The notes: generated by a model not told the origin, from the letters alone. Shown: positions 32,801 through 45,347, counted from the stretch's first letter. The stretch: DNA of 64,000 nt from Haematobia irritans (GCF_050003625.1 NC_134400.1:68094126-68158125), one strand, 5' to 3'. Program-made: numbers and translations.

Positions 32801-33033
32801 TGCAAACGTGTATTCACTTGAACTGTAGCAACTTTATACCTTAGCAACATGTCGCTTAATATAGGTATAAGAAACCTTTCACAAAAAAAAGAATTAAAAT
32901 GTCCTCTACCAAAATTTATCCAAAGAAAGAAAAAAAATCACGATAAATCATAAAAAGCAAATATTGCATCAGAGTCATAAGCATTATCCTAATAATTCGT
33001 GGAATTATTTCCGAGTGGAAATATGTCATTACA
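29810..33033 (-). repeat. 5' LTR (3,224 bp)
   Basis: Its ends match those of the 3' LTR exactly. Differences seen by eye include single substitutions (for example the base before 'tcccgaaattaaat', and tttctgg against tttctgc) and A/T run lengths. Promoter elements could not be assigned with confidence. Confidence 0.9.
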
Positions 33034-33066
33034 CAACCACTTCCAAACATGGTTTTTCTGTGCGTG

Positions 33067-33797
33067 TGGTAAGCCTGATCATGAACTAACTTCATACAGA
33101 CCCATATCACTGCTACCTACTATGTCAAAGATATTTGAAAAACTTTTATTAAAAAGACTGCAACCACTGTTATACCACAAGTTACTGATTCCGGATCACC
33201 AATTCGGATACCGTAACAAGCACTCCACAATACAACAAGTCCATCGTATAATAGACGTTGCAGAACGAGCATTTGAAAACAAACAAGTTTGCTCAGCTGT
33301 GTTCCTAGACGTAGGACAAGCATTTGACAAAGTTTGGCATGAAGGCCTTTTAACCAAAATCCACAATGATTTGCCAAAACAATTTTACGAAATTCTGGAA
33401 TCGTACTTGGATAATAGGCACTTCAGAGTACGAATAGAAAATAAGTACTCGGAACTGAAACCAATTAGAGCTGGAGTACCTCAAGGTAGCACTTGGACCA
33501 ATACTGTACTGTATACTAGAGATATACCTAACACGCCCGATGCCACTATTGCTACCTGAAAGTAAGTCTGTACATATTTACTTTTCAAAGAAGAAAACTG
33601 CCTATGTTCCACTGTATTTAAATGGTACAATAATACCTTACGCAAACACTGCGAAATATTTTGGTATGACTCTTGACACAAAAATCAAATGGAAGGAGCA
33701 TGTGAAGAAAAAGAATCAAGAAATGAAAATAAAATAATCCGAAGTGTACTGGATGCTAGTAGACAATAGGATATCCATCAAAAACAAACTGCTCCTA
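33067..33797 (+). pseudogene. LINE J-A, piece 4 (reverse transcriptase)
   Basis: Frame 33,069-33,559 continues the RT: SYRPISLLPTMSKIFEKLL, HQFGYRNKHST, VFLDVGQAFDKVW, AGVPQGS. At about 33,495-33,555 the catalytic FADD block is deleted, and reading jumps to the ESKSVHIYF region (33,558-33,737). A stop follows QEMKIK. The piece ends at gctccTA, where the next TIR element sits. Confidence 0.8.
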
Positions 33798-34773
33798 CAC
33801 GGATGAAAAAGACTGTTTTTCATATGTTTGGCTATAAACATTATATGTTTGGAACACAAATTTTTAAAACAATATTTTTGAGTGCAAGCATATAATGTTC
33901 ATAAACTAGCATAACATGTTTGGGACGTATATGTTAATATGTTAGAACATATTATGTTTGGGACATAAAATGTTTTTAAATATAATATGCTTGGATGCAA
34001 ATATATATTAATTTAGAAATTGCCTATAAACATATATGTGTTTAGTAGCTTGGAGCGCTATTTAACAGGGAGCGATATTGAATTCAGTTGGTGGTTGTTG
34101 CTTGTTATTACAAAATTAACATTTTATTTTTCCTTGGGCAATTGATCAGCTACTTCTTTAATCCTTACAAACTGTGTGGTCCGCTGTTCGAATCCCCGTC
34201 CGGCAAAAGGTAAAATTAAAATAAAAAAAAATCATACAATTGAATAATTTCTTCTACAATGTTTGTATTACAGAAAAAGGTGCTAAGAACTAAAAAATCT
34301 CGTGGAAGTGAGAAAGATGTGGGGGAATATACAATTGGGCAGAAACAAAATTTTGAGCATTCAGGTCGAAAACCTATGTTGTTAGCACCTATATTACCTG
34401 TTTATTTTCATAATTCATTACGATTGTAAATATATAAATAAATAAATAAAATTTTGAGCACAATATTGTTTGGGAGAATTTTTTTTAAGCATATAATATT
34501 TTTGGGTGCAAAATGCTTCCAAACATATTATATGTTCACATAATAACATATTGTTTTTTGGAAGACAACATTATTGAATTCATATGCAAAAATACAAAAT
34601 GTTTGGAAATTGACTACCCAAACATATATTGTTTAGACCAATATGCTTTCAAACATATTATATATTGGAAGAGATCAAACATATAAATGTTTGGGCAATA
34701 GCCAAAAATGTATATGCTTGAAGCAAAATATGTTTGGGAGTATATGTTACAGAAGCGAATTTTTGTGAGCGTG
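33798..34773. mobile_element. TIR element T3 (976 bp) in LINE J-A
   Basis: The ends are CACGGATGAAAAAG and (inverted) CACGCTCACAAAAATTCGC, with TA duplicated at 33,796-33,797 and 34,774-34,775. The intact site is visible in LINE-D (35,611-35,622, gctcctatataa). The interior is full of 'acatatt/aatatgt' words, contains a SINE-like segment and relates to T1 and T2. No transposase. Confidence 0.7.
34150..34340 (+). repeat. SINE-like segment with tRNA-type B box
   Basis: A B box tgttcgaatcc (34,185-34,195) is followed by a body (gaataatttcttctacaatg ... aaaggtgctaagaact) that also follows the tRNA-like unit near 5,300 and 36,040 on the other strand. The A box is not recognisable, so the head is truncated or degenerate. 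Confidence 0.5.
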
Positions 34774-35235
34774 TATATAATCAAATAATTAAACCAATAT
34801 GGACCTACGGTATCCAGCTTTGGGGCTGCGCTGCCAAACAAGAACTGTCAAAGATTCAAAAAACACAAAACCACATACTGCGTACCATACGGAATGCTGA
34901 CTTGCACCGAGACTTGGGGGGTTAGAACTGTTGAAGAAGAAATAACCCTCAACTCACTAAAACATGCAGAGAAATTACAGAATCATGTCAACCACGACTT
35001 AAATAACATTGTCCGGAACTACCGATCCATAAGAAGACTGCGAAGGACAGTACCGATGGATTTAAATCCAACTCTACACTGAAATCAAGATCTAGGATGT
35101 AGTTATTGGAACTATTTACCTATAAATAAACATAACTATGCTAAATTTCTAGTGTTAAGTATGTTGTATTAAGATATCAAGAAATTACTAGATGAGTCTA
35201 ACTCAGTCGTAATAAAATCAGAATAAATAAATAAA
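34774..35235 (+). pseudogene. LINE J-A, piece 5 (C-terminus and 3' end)
   Basis: It encodes the Jockey ORF2 C-terminal region (IIKPIWTYGIQLWGCAAKQ; NADLHRDLG; RTVEEEITLNSLKH). The normal stop follows near 35,082, and a 3' UTR ends in aataaataaataaa at 35,222-35,235. A frame shift at about 34,915 splits it. Confidence 0.8.
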
Positions 35236-35517
35236 TTCTCTCAAAATCATTTAAAAGAGTGTAAGGGAGAAATAAAATTTCTAATTTAAGACTCAGTCTC
35301 AAGTATAAACTGTGCTATGTTTCATGTAAGAAATGTCTTTGAAATAAAGTATTTAAAAATGTATATTTTTGCTTTATAGTAAAGATACAAAAAGTAAAAA
35401 TTTAAAGATTTCAATAAATTTGAAAAAAACTTTCCGAATTATTAGAAATAAGCTACCTTAATTAAACAAATTTTCTTTCGTGGAAAGATACCAAGTTGAA
35501 TTATTTAACTATAAAGA
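35236..35517 (+). repeat. Repeat 'F', first (partial) copy
   Basis: AT-rich, starting 'attctctcaaaatcatt' and ending 'aactataaaga'. The same sequence follows LINE-D at 45,723 and recurs at 46,480-47,054 (inverted), 54,501-54,691, 57,181-57,734 and 59,842-60,400. No coding potential. Its repeated position after a LINE 3' end means LINE plus F were duplicated together. Confidence 0.7.
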
Positions 35518-35715
35518 GAATGTGAAGAAAAAGAATCAAGAAATGAAAATAAAATACTCCGAAATGTACTGGATGCTAGTGGACAATAGGATATCCATAA
35601 AAAACAAACTGCTCCTATATAATCAAATAATTAAACCAATATGGACCTACGGTATCCAGCTTTGGGGCTGCGCTGCCAAACAAGAACTGTTAAAGATTCA
35701 AAAAACACAAAACCA
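35518..35715 (+). pseudogene. LINE-D, piece 1 (tandem duplicate of the J-A 3' part)
   Basis: It begins abruptly at the position matching 33,699 in J-A (VKKKNQEMKIK) and includes the intact T3 target. It ends at aaaaccCA-type sequence, where T2 entered, and continues at 45,348 (catactgcgtac). Confidence 0.75.
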
Positions 35716-36024
35716 CACCCTCATAAAAAATCGCTTCTTTAACATATGTTCCAAACATATTTTGCAGGAAGCACATATATTATTGGATACTGTCAAAACA
35801 TTAATATGTTTGTTTTATGTGAACATATTATATGTTTGGAAGCATTTTAAACCCAAAAATATTATATGCTTGGAAGAGTTTTCCCCAAAGAAGATTGTGC
35901 TCATTCCCTCACATATGTTAATTTTCACTTCCACGATATTTTTTAGTTCTTGGCACCTTTTTCTGTAATACAAATAATGTTGAAGAAATTATTCAATTTT
36001 ATAATTTTTTTAAATTTTACCTTT

Positions 36025-36098
36025 CGCCTGGACGGAGAATCGAACCGAGGACCATACAGTTTGTAAGCCAACACACTATCCACTGGGCTGCGTAGCTG
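36025..36098 (-). repeat. tRNA-like unit, second copy
   Basis: The B box (36,036-36,046) and A box cagcccagtgg (36,080-36,090) are at the same spacing as at 5,305-5,378. Confidence 0.55.
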
Positions 36099-36209
36099 TT
36101 ATAGTCACCAGTGGACAATTATCGTTATAAGTTACATTTATATAGCATAGTTTGCAGCGCCCACGAGCCCATGCAAACATAACATTATTTAACAGAAACA
36201 TACATTTGT

Positions 36210-36286
36210 TGGCCACGTGGAGCAGTGGTTAGCATGTCTGCCTTACATGCAAAGGGTCTTGGGTTCAATCCCTGCTCCGACCGAAC
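36210..36286 (+). repeat. tRNA-Ala-like unit, second copy
   Basis: It is nearly identical to 5,490-5,566, with cctgctccgaccg instead of cctgtatcgaccg, giving a better T stem. Probably the less decayed copy. Confidence 0.55.
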
Positions 36287-37008
36287 ACCATTTTTTTTCA
36301 TTTACACATTTATATTTATACTATATTAAATTTTTATAATGAAACTTCGAAATGTGGGTTATTAAAGATTTACAGCCAGAAACAGTGCTTGATATAAACG
36401 AAATGGACTGAGGTTTTGGAAAAATATTATTTTTTTATTTCAAAAATAACAAGTTTGTAACAAAAAACTGTTTTTGGTATAAAAGTTTGAAAATTTGGAA
36501 GGAATTCAAAAACTCTAACAAAAGTAGAACGTGGAGTCGAATATAAACATATATAAAAAATTTGATAATATACACATAAATTTATTTAAGCGTGAACAGT
36601 TGTTTACTAGCATTTAACACCATTCCATATGCATCTACAACTTATCGTGTTTTGTACTTAATGTCATTTTTACCTTTAAGGCCGGTATTAAGTTGGCATT
36701 ATCGCTCTAAAATGACCCTGTTTTACCTTTTACTTTTCTTTAATAATTCACATTAAAGAAAATAAACTTTTTCAATTGTTTTAGCTGCAAAATTCGAACT
36801 TAATATATTTGAAGGTGTCCATCAACTCCTCTTGGACTACTTATTAATAAAGAGGAACTAAACTTTGTTTTTATACATTTTACTGTTTAATTTTTCACTA
36901 TTTCCTCCTTTTTTCATTTTACTGTCCCAACTCCAAAAAGAGTATAGTGCCCTTTCGTTATTTTTATGAAGATCCCTTTGTAACTTTTGTATATTTTCCA
37001 CCGTTTTT
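36287..37008. other. AT-rich T2 left arm without genes
   Basis: This parallels 5,567-6,240 and 8,150-8,215 and preserves the empty site of the DINE insertion of T1 (36,930-36,945). Confidence 0.6.
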
Positions 37009-38545
<1,537 letters not shown>

Positions 38546-38871
38546 ATATATATCGTGGTTGTGAGGTAGCCAAAGAGCTCCAAAAGATAAGAAATAAGGC
38601 TCGTGCCAACAAAGAAATTGAGACAAAAAAATCGAATAGTGAACGTCCAGCACAGCTACTCCATCCAATACCGCAACCATCTAATACCAAAACAAAACAA
38701 TCGTATTCCGAAGTTCTAAATGGAGCAAATTCTACCGGAAACACTATATTAAAGGAATTAATGAAGAGTATTGAAGGAATAAATCGTCGGTTAGACGCTC
38801 AAACTATATTAAATGAAAAACTCATAGAAAAACTCAACTCATTGGTTATCAGTTTCTCAAATCTCCAATAA
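38546..38871 (+). pseudogene. LINE J-E, end of ORF1 (5'-truncated)
   Basis: The LINE begins abruptly after the MITE, with RGCEVAKELQKIRNKA, the stretch after the last zinc knuckle of Jockey ORF1. The C-terminal 100 residues are polar and open. The stop TAA at 38,869-38,871 overlaps the ORF2 ATG as TAATG. Confidence 0.8.
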
Positions 38872-41096
38872 TGTCAGCATTACGTATTGCAATCTGGAAC
38901 TGTAATGGTTTATTAAAGCGTATTAGTGAAATAGAATATTTCTTAAAGGATCAAAAGGTTGACATTCTCCTGATATCTGAAAGTCACTTGACTAAGCAAT
39001 CGTACGCTTCTATTGAGGGCTACAAATTGTACCATTCTATCCATCCTTCTCAAAAACCACGAGGTGGCTCAACAGTCATAATCAAATCTAATATAAATCA
39101 TCACGAAGAGCTTAAAATCGAAAATGAGGTATTTCAAGTTGCATGCGTATCTGTTTGTCTTAAACAAAACAAGTCATTTAAAATTTGTTCAATATATTCA
39201 CCACCAAAACATAACATTAAATCAGACCAATACGAATCGCTGTTAAGGTCTATTGGAGATCATTTCATAATAGGCGGTGACTTCAATGCCAAAAATAAAA
39301 ATTGGGGATCGAGACTTACATCTACAAAAGGCAGTGAGCTATATAAGGCATGTAGAAAATTGAAATGCCAAATAGTATCGGGGGATGAACCTACTTATTG
39401 GCCATCCAACCCTGAGAGAATTCCAGACCTTATTGACTTTTTTCTAGTTAAAAATTTAGCAAGATCCTATATATTTGTTGAAAATACCACATCTTTATCT
39501 TCATCAGATCATTCTGCTGTCATTATGACTATCAGTGATTCTATAATAAAGAAAGAAACTGAATGCCATCTATATAATAAGCGGACGAACTGGCGATTAT
39601 TCCAATATCTTATCGATCAGAAGATAAATCTAAAAACCCCCTTAAAATCTGAAAGGGAAGTTGATAACGGTCTTACTGATTTTATCCAATCCATTCAAAC
39701 ATCAGCTTGGGAGAGTTCACCCGAATTGAATCAAAACACTGTAGAAGTTACATATCCAAAAATTATCCGTGATTTGTTGTCTAAAAAACGTAAAGCACGC
39801 AAAAAATGGCAGAGGGAAAGAACTCAAGAAAACAAGGCGACTCTTAACAGACTATGTAATGAATTGAAGCAAGTAACGAATGAAAATAAGAATAAAACTA
39901 TGACTGACCGTTTTCACAACTTATCAGCTCGGAAGGACACAAACTACAGCTTGTGGAAAGCAACAAAAAATTTTAACCACCAATCACATCAAATGCCCCC
40001 TATCAAGAGGAAAGATGGTACTTGGGCTCGAAGCTCTAGAGATAAAGTAGATGTATTTGCATCACATTTTCGAAGTACATTCCGTTCCCTAGAAGGATAC
40101 AAAGAATCTGAGGATCTCCTGAAAGTCGAAAAAAATGATAATGCAATCATTAAACCGGCTTCCTTTGGAGAGTTAAAATATATTATTAATAAGGACTTGA
40201 GCTCCAAAAAAGCACCTGGATATGATTTGATCACTACGAAAATCATTAAGAAATTAACTCCAAAAGCATTGCGAAAATTTTTTTACATAATAAATGCGTG
40301 TTTTCGTTTGAGATACGTTCCCCTGGAATGGAAAATTGCTGAAATAATAGTAATTCCCAAACCTGGAAAACCTCCAAACGAAACAACGTCGTACAGGCCT
40401 ATATCAATTCTACCAATCTTGTCCAAAATATTTGAAAAACTCTTGCTGAAAAGACTTCAACCAATAATCTCAAGAAGAGAACTGATTCCAAGCCATCAAT
40501 TTGGATTCAGGAATAAACATTCTACTGTACTACATGTCCATCGTAAAATTGATGTTGCAGAAAAGGCAATTGAAAGCAAAAACGTTTGTTCGGCTGTCTT
40601 TCTAGACATAGGTCAAGCTTTTGATAAAGTATGGCACAAAGGCCTGCTATTCAAACTCTACAATGATATTCCAAAAGAATATTATGAAATTTTGAAATCA
40701 TATCTTGAGAATAGACACTTTCGAGTCAAAATAGAGAATCAATATTCAGATCTAAATCCAATTGAAGCAGGAGTTCCACAAGGTAGTGTCCTTGGGCCAG
40801 TGTTGTATCTTTTATACACGAAAGATATACCAAATCCACAAATTGCCAAAATAGCTACGTTTGCAGATGACACTGCCATTTTAACAACAGCAAAAACAGA
40901 AACTGAGGCCACAAGCAAGTTGCAATTCGTACTTTCTGCTATAGAAAACTGGATAAAGAAATGGCGAATGAAATTAAACGAAAGCAAATCAATTCATATG
41001 ATATTTACAAACAAAAACACAAGTCATACTCCGCTGTACATCAATAAAACAATTGTCCCTATACGTACCGTGCAAAAAGTCCATATCGATTCGTAA
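38871..41096 (+). CDS. LINE J-E ORF2: APE endonuclease and RT, 3'-truncated
   Basis: This open frame has 741 codons. The endonuclease (residues 1-225) has WNCNGL, SESH, GGDFNAKN and SSSDHSA. RT (about 480-715) has SYRPIS, FLDIGQAFDKVW, AGVPQGSVLGP and the catalytic FADD (664-667). The protein is Jockey-clade in style and closest in this window to J-A and LINE-B. The last 10-12 residues are read from a DINE fragment that replaces the rest of the LINE after about 41,066, so thumb and C-terminal regions are missing. Endonuclease and RT catalytic residues are intact. The mirror copy at 51,730-53,924 has three extra frameshifts. Confidence 0.85.
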   Translation: MSALRIAIWNCNGLLKRISEIEYFLKDQKVDILLISESHLTKQSYASIEGYKLYHSIHPSQKPRGGSTVIIKSNINHHEELKIENEVFQVACVSVCLKQNKSFKICSIYSPPKHNIKSDQYESLLRSIGDHFIIGGDFNAKNKNWGSRLTSTKGSELYKACRKLKCQIVSGDEPTYWPSNPERIPDLIDFFLVKNLARSYIFVENTTSLSSSDHSAVIMTISDSIIKKETECHLYNKRTNWRLFQYLIDQKINLKTPLKSEREVDNGLTDFIQSIQTSAWESSPELNQNTVEVTYPKIIRDLLSKKRKARKKWQRERTQENKATLNRLCNELKQVTNENKNKTMTDRFHNLSARKDTNYSLWKATKNFNHQSHQMPPIKRKDGTWARSSRDKVDVFASHFRSTFRSLEGYKESEDLLKVEKNDNAIIKPASFGELKYIINKDLSSKKAPGYDLITTKIIKKLTPKALRKFFYIINACFRLRYVPLEWKIAEIIVIPKPGKPPNETTSYRPISILPILSKIFEKLLLKRLQPIISRRELIPSHQFGFRNKHSTVLHVHRKIDVAEKAIESKNVCSAVFLDIGQAFDKVWHKGLLFKLYNDIPKEYYEILKSYLENRHFRVKIENQYSDLNPIEAGVPQGSVLGPVLYLLYTKDIPNPQIAKIATFADDTAILTTAKTETEATSKLQFVLSAIENWIKKWRMKLNESKSIHMIFTNKNTSHTPLYINKTIVPIRTVQKVHIDS

Positions 41097-41315
41097 TTAT
41101 TTGTAGACGTAACTATACATAACTTTTTTGTCTAATATATACCACGTATGGACTAACTCACAATTTAGAAAACGATGTTAAGAAGTTTTAAGATACCACA
41201 ACCCAAGTATTTCGATCGTGGATGACAGTCTTTCGTAGAAGTTTCTACGCAATCCATGGTGGAGGGTACATAAGATTCGGCCTGGCCGAACTTACGGCCG
41301 TATATACTTGTTTTT
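41067..41315 (-). mobile_element. Truncated DINE-like fragment, second family
   Basis: On the minus strand it begins caagtatatacggccgtaag, as at 10,633, and runs about 250 bp before meeting the LINE. The mirror copy is 51,483-51,729. Confidence 0.75.
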
Positions 41316-41393
41316 TAATTTCGTTTGCCTCCTTACTCCTCGTACGTTCAGATTTCTTTTAACGAACCAAGGAAAAAATTGTGCCCATAATGC

Positions 41394-41435
<42 letters not shown>

Positions 41436-41732
41436 TCTTAAACATTAAAAATAGATTGTTTAAGTTATAATACTACAACTAGTCTATTTACAAAGGGACT
41501 AACTAGTAGTTTTTTAATATTGATATGAAAATTTACAGAGTTAAAGTATCATATTGTGCCTTGTTGATTGAATCGAAATTTCAAATCAAGTGGTTTATAT
41601 CTCTGAAGTCTTCGGTTAGATATATGTTGTAATATATGTGGTATCTCTTCATTTTTGTGACTTAACAGTCTCATTTCATGCGCTTCTGCTTGATGATAGA
41701 TTTCTTCTCTCACTGTTTTTATATTCAGATCC

Positions 41733-44220
41733 CTATGCAGATCGTTGTTCCTTATATATATACCACGGAGCGTCCACTATTTCTCTCAACACTCTGTTTT
41801 GAAATTTTTGAATCATATCTATGTCTTGATTTTTAGCACAACCCCATAGTTGTAGACCGTATGTCCACATAGGCTTCAATACTTGTTTGTACACCATTAG
41901 TTTATTTGCAATTGACAAATTAGATTTTCTCCCAATTAACCATTTTAACTCACGGTATTTTATTTCCAATGCCTTTTTCTTACTCTTTATGTGCTCGTTC
42001 CATTTCAGCTTTTCATCAAGTGTCATACCAAGATATTTCGCTGAATCAGCTCTAGGTACTTCTTGATCTTTAATATATATAGGTTTAGGTTGTATCTTTT
42101 TCTGTGTAAAGTTAACATGCACAGATTTTGAACTGTTTAATTTTAGACCCCATTTGTCCATCCATTTATCAATATCGTTTAGAGCAGTTTGTAGTTTGGT
42201 TGTTGATTCTTCAATATTTCGCGTTTTTGCCATTATCACTGTGTCGTCAGCAAAAGTGCCTATTATGCAATCTTCCTGAGGCTGAAGGTCATATGTATAT
42301 AGGAGATAGAGCATAGGACCCAATATGCTACCTTGCGGTACACCGGATTGAATATGGTAAAGGTTGGAGTACTCTAAACCTTGCTTGACACGATAAAATC
42401 GGTCTTTTAGATACGATTCCAGCAAAAGGCAGAAGTTGCTGGGTAAAATGTTTTTCAACTTGTGTATTAATGACGAGTGTACTACTCCATCAAATGCTTG
42501 TGATATGTCCAAAAAGACTGCTGAACATACCTCCCTTTTCTCAAAAGTTTCTTCAATGGCATGAGTTATTCTGTGGATTTGCTCTATTGTAGAGTGTCCT
42601 TTTCGGAAGCCGAATTGATGATTAGGAATGATTTTTTCACGCTCCAAATATGAGTTGAGTCGTTTACATAAAATTTTTTCAAATAATTTTCCAATTAATG
42701 GCAGTAAAGATATAGGTTTGTAAGAACTAGCTTGACTAGAATTCTTCCCAGGCTTTGGAATCATTACAACTTCTGCAACCTTCCAGAGAGTTGGAACGTA
42801 TTGAATGCGAATGCAAGAATTGAATATTTTGGTCAGTTTTGCTAACGCTTTAATTGGTAATTGCTTAAGGATCTCTCCATTAATTAGGTCAAAACCAGGC
42901 GTTTTTTGCAGCTTAAATTTTTTATTTCTTGAAGAACTTCTTTCATCGTAACTTTTTCTATAATTTCTTCCTCAATGTTTCCGGTAATGTCAGTCATTGG
43001 GTTAGAAATTTTGGAGAAAATTGTTTTTAAATGTTCGGCAAAGACGTTGGCTTTATCGTAGTCAGTTTTTGCCCATGTATTTTGTTGTGTTCTTAGTGGT
43101 TGATTTAATTTCTTTGGCCGTTTTAATTTTTTCGTTGCTTTCCACAAAGAATAGTCAGTTTTACTGTCATGCCCAAGCTCTGATATGAATTTATTGAATT
43201 TGTTATTATTGTACTTTTTAATTTCTTTACGTAACTTTTGTGCTAACTGATTCATTTTCTTTTTTTCGTGCGGTGATCTATTTGTTTGCCATTTTTTTGT
43301 TTTCTCTTTTCTTTAATGAGATTTGTTATATACGATGGGTAGGTGTGGCCTAGTGACGGTTTTTTTACAATAGGAGTGCTGTTCCATCCAGCATTCTGAA
43401 TTAGGTTTGTTAATTCTAAGACTTCCTTTTCAAGATCGTCAGAAGTTTCTATTTGAGAAAAACAATTTATTCCATTTTGGACTAAAGTCCTGAAATATTC
43501 CCAGTCAGTTTTGTGACTCGTTAGTCTTGGCTTTTCTTCATACACATTGAGCTCTGTGCAGTACGTTAAGTAAATTGGAGAATGATCAGAATTCAATTCA
43601 TAACCTTCTTCAATTTTTAATTGTGTTGCAGAAATTTTATTAATAATGAAAAAATCTATTAGATCTGGACTTTTAGAATAATCCGTAGGCCAATAAGTTG
43701 GAGATCCGGTAGAGAATACATTGCATCCAATTTTGTTTACAGCTTTAAGGAGCTCCCTTCCTTTGGTTGTAGTTAATCTTGACCCCCAATGCACATGTTT
43801 TGCATTAAAGTCACCACCAATTATAAATTTATATTTAAAACTTTGAAATAATTTTAAGTAATCAGTATGTTTTATGTTGTGTCTCGGCGGACTATAAACA
43901 GACATGATAGTTAGATGTTGGTTATTTTCCATTACAGTGATAGTTGTGGCTTGAAATTGTTCACATTGAATTTTCTCTTCCTCCCGGTGGATTAAATTGT
44001 TTTTTACGATAATTGCACTGCCGCCTCTGGCTTTATTGCATGGATGAATTGTATGATATTCAGAATATTTTTGAAGAGAAAAGTATGATTCATTTTTAAA
44101 ATGGGTTTCGCTTATTAAACAGATGTCAATATTTTTTGATTCCAAAACTTGAATCAGTTCATTTTTTTGTTTTTGGAGCCCATTGGCATTCCACTGCATA
44201 ATTTTTATGTTCGACTTCAT
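41733..44220 (-). pseudogene. LINE-B ORF2 in three frames
   Basis: Pieces are 43,252-44,220 (endonuclease, ATG at 44,218-44,220: MQWNANGL, SETHF, GGDFNAKH, NSDHSPI), 42,884-43,255 (linker) and 41,733-42,764 (RT with SYKPISLL, FLDISQAFD, SGVPQGS, FADD, then WGCAKNQD). A one-base gain in an A run near 43,280 and a one-base loss near 42,900 break the frame. Both are shared with the other arm. A 2-nt loss in tatata near 41,755 additionally truncates the C-terminus in this arm only. Confidence 0.8.
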
Positions 44221-44769
44221 TCGAATACACAACTGAAATTTTCCTCCAAAGAGAGGAGGCGGTTCTCGAATATCTTATTTTGTGATACAATGTTATCTAA
44301 TTTGATTATTATTTCTGTTAGGAGATTTTGATTGATTTGGTTTGTATTTGGTATACTTTGTTTTTGATTGATTTGATTTGAATTTTGTACACTTTGACGT
44401 GTTATTTGAGAGTACGATTTCGATGGTTGGGTTTTATTTGAGATTGTTACTACATTTGTATCTAATATTCTTTTATTTCCTTGAATGGTTAAATGATTAG
44501 CATGTGTTGGGACTTTACTGTTATAATTACCATTGTGAGATACGGCATTTTTTAACTTCTTTTCACGTATTTTTTGGAGCTCCTTAGCTACAATGCAGCC
44601 TCGATAGCTGGCGGGGTGCTCTTCACCACAGTTGACACATTTCGGATTGGTATCTGTTTGTTTTGTGCAGTTTTTGGATTCGTGTTTTCCAGCGCAGCGG
44701 ACACATCTAGGTTCTTTTGAACAATAATTTTTAGTATGGTTAAAACTCTGACATTTTCCACATTGAGGA
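44217..44769 (-). pseudogene. LINE-B ORF1, 5'-truncated
   Basis: It starts at PQCGKCQSFNHTKNYC and includes CVRCAGKHESKNC and CVNCGEEHPASYRGC, three CCHC-type knuckles, then an Asn/Gln-rich tail. The stop TGA overlaps the ORF2 ATG as ATGA. Confidence 0.8.
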
Positions 44770-45347
44770 ATGATAAACAAAACACATGGCCACACATACA
44801 TAAAATGCTGCTCTCAAGGCGAAAACACATGCTGTTTTTTCTCTTGGTTCCGAATGTCTATTCTCTTTACTCCGAATACTCATTCTAATATTCAAATTAA
44901 ATAATATTTAGACTTAAGCATATCAAATTTTTGGCCTTATCATAAAACTGTTTTCCGAAACAACATACAAGCGGTTTCGCAGAAATTGCTCACTTTTGAT
45001 TCACTCGCTGTATTATGTTGATATCTTCCGCAACCCTCCCGGTTTCAATCTCTATTTCTTTCTATATACTCTCTCTCTGTCGCTCTCTGAATAAAATATC
45101 ACAACATATATATGTTCACTCGAAATTTGTAAATTTATATATGTTTACATTCACACATATTATTTTTATGAAACATTCATGTCCCAAACATAATATATTC
45201 TAACATATTAACATAGATGTCCCAAACATTTAGTGTTAGTTTAGGAACATTACATGTTTACACTTAAATATATTGTGTTTAAAAATTGTGTCCGAAACAC
45301 ATTTTGTTTATATCGGAACATATGAAAAACATATTTTTCTATCAGTG
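44770..45347. other. T2 right arm, AT-rich, no gene
   Basis: It matches 8,318-8,899 of T1 closely, including the many 'acatatt' words and the terminal ctatcagtg. Confidence 0.65.

Larger units (their letters stand above)
21182..33033 (-). mobile_element. Ty3/gypsy LTR retrotransposon with 3.2-kb LTRs
   Basis: Both LTRs begin TGTAATG and end CATTACA, and CAAC is duplicated at 21,178-21,181 and 33,034-33,037. Order on the minus strand is 5' LTR (29,810-33,033), tRNA-Lys primer site, RING-finger ORF, gag, protease, RT-RNase H-integrase, 3' LTR (21,182-24,400). Integrase after RNase H marks the Ty3/gypsy order. I see no env. A tRNA-Lys primer and long LTRs are also features of the Osvaldo/Ulysses group, and membership there is an inference. 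The LTRs differ by roughly a dozen substitutions plus homopolymer lengths, so insertion is young, yet the coding region is broken. Confidence 0.9.
20073..33066. mobile_element. TIR element, CA-target family, long copy hosting an LTR retrotransposon
   Basis: This is the same family as 11,839-12,532, inverted. The left end is CACGCAGAGAAGAAACATG and the inverted right end is CACGCACAGAAAAACCATG. TG (= CA on the other strand) is duplicated at 20,071-20,072 and 33,067-33,068, and excision restores the LINE frame (KPGKP). Its own sequence is 20,073-21,181 and 33,038-33,066, about 1.1 kb. It includes 20,380-20,850, a segment missing from the short copy. No transposase is seen. Confidence 0.7.
41397..44769 (-). 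mobile_element. LINE-B (Jockey-type), left-arm copy
   Basis: 5'-truncated within ORF1 at about 44,769, with a 3' poly(A) of 37 (41,397-41,433 as T). The insertion point matches the empty site at 8,316-8,319 in T1. No clear target duplication. Confidence 0.8.
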
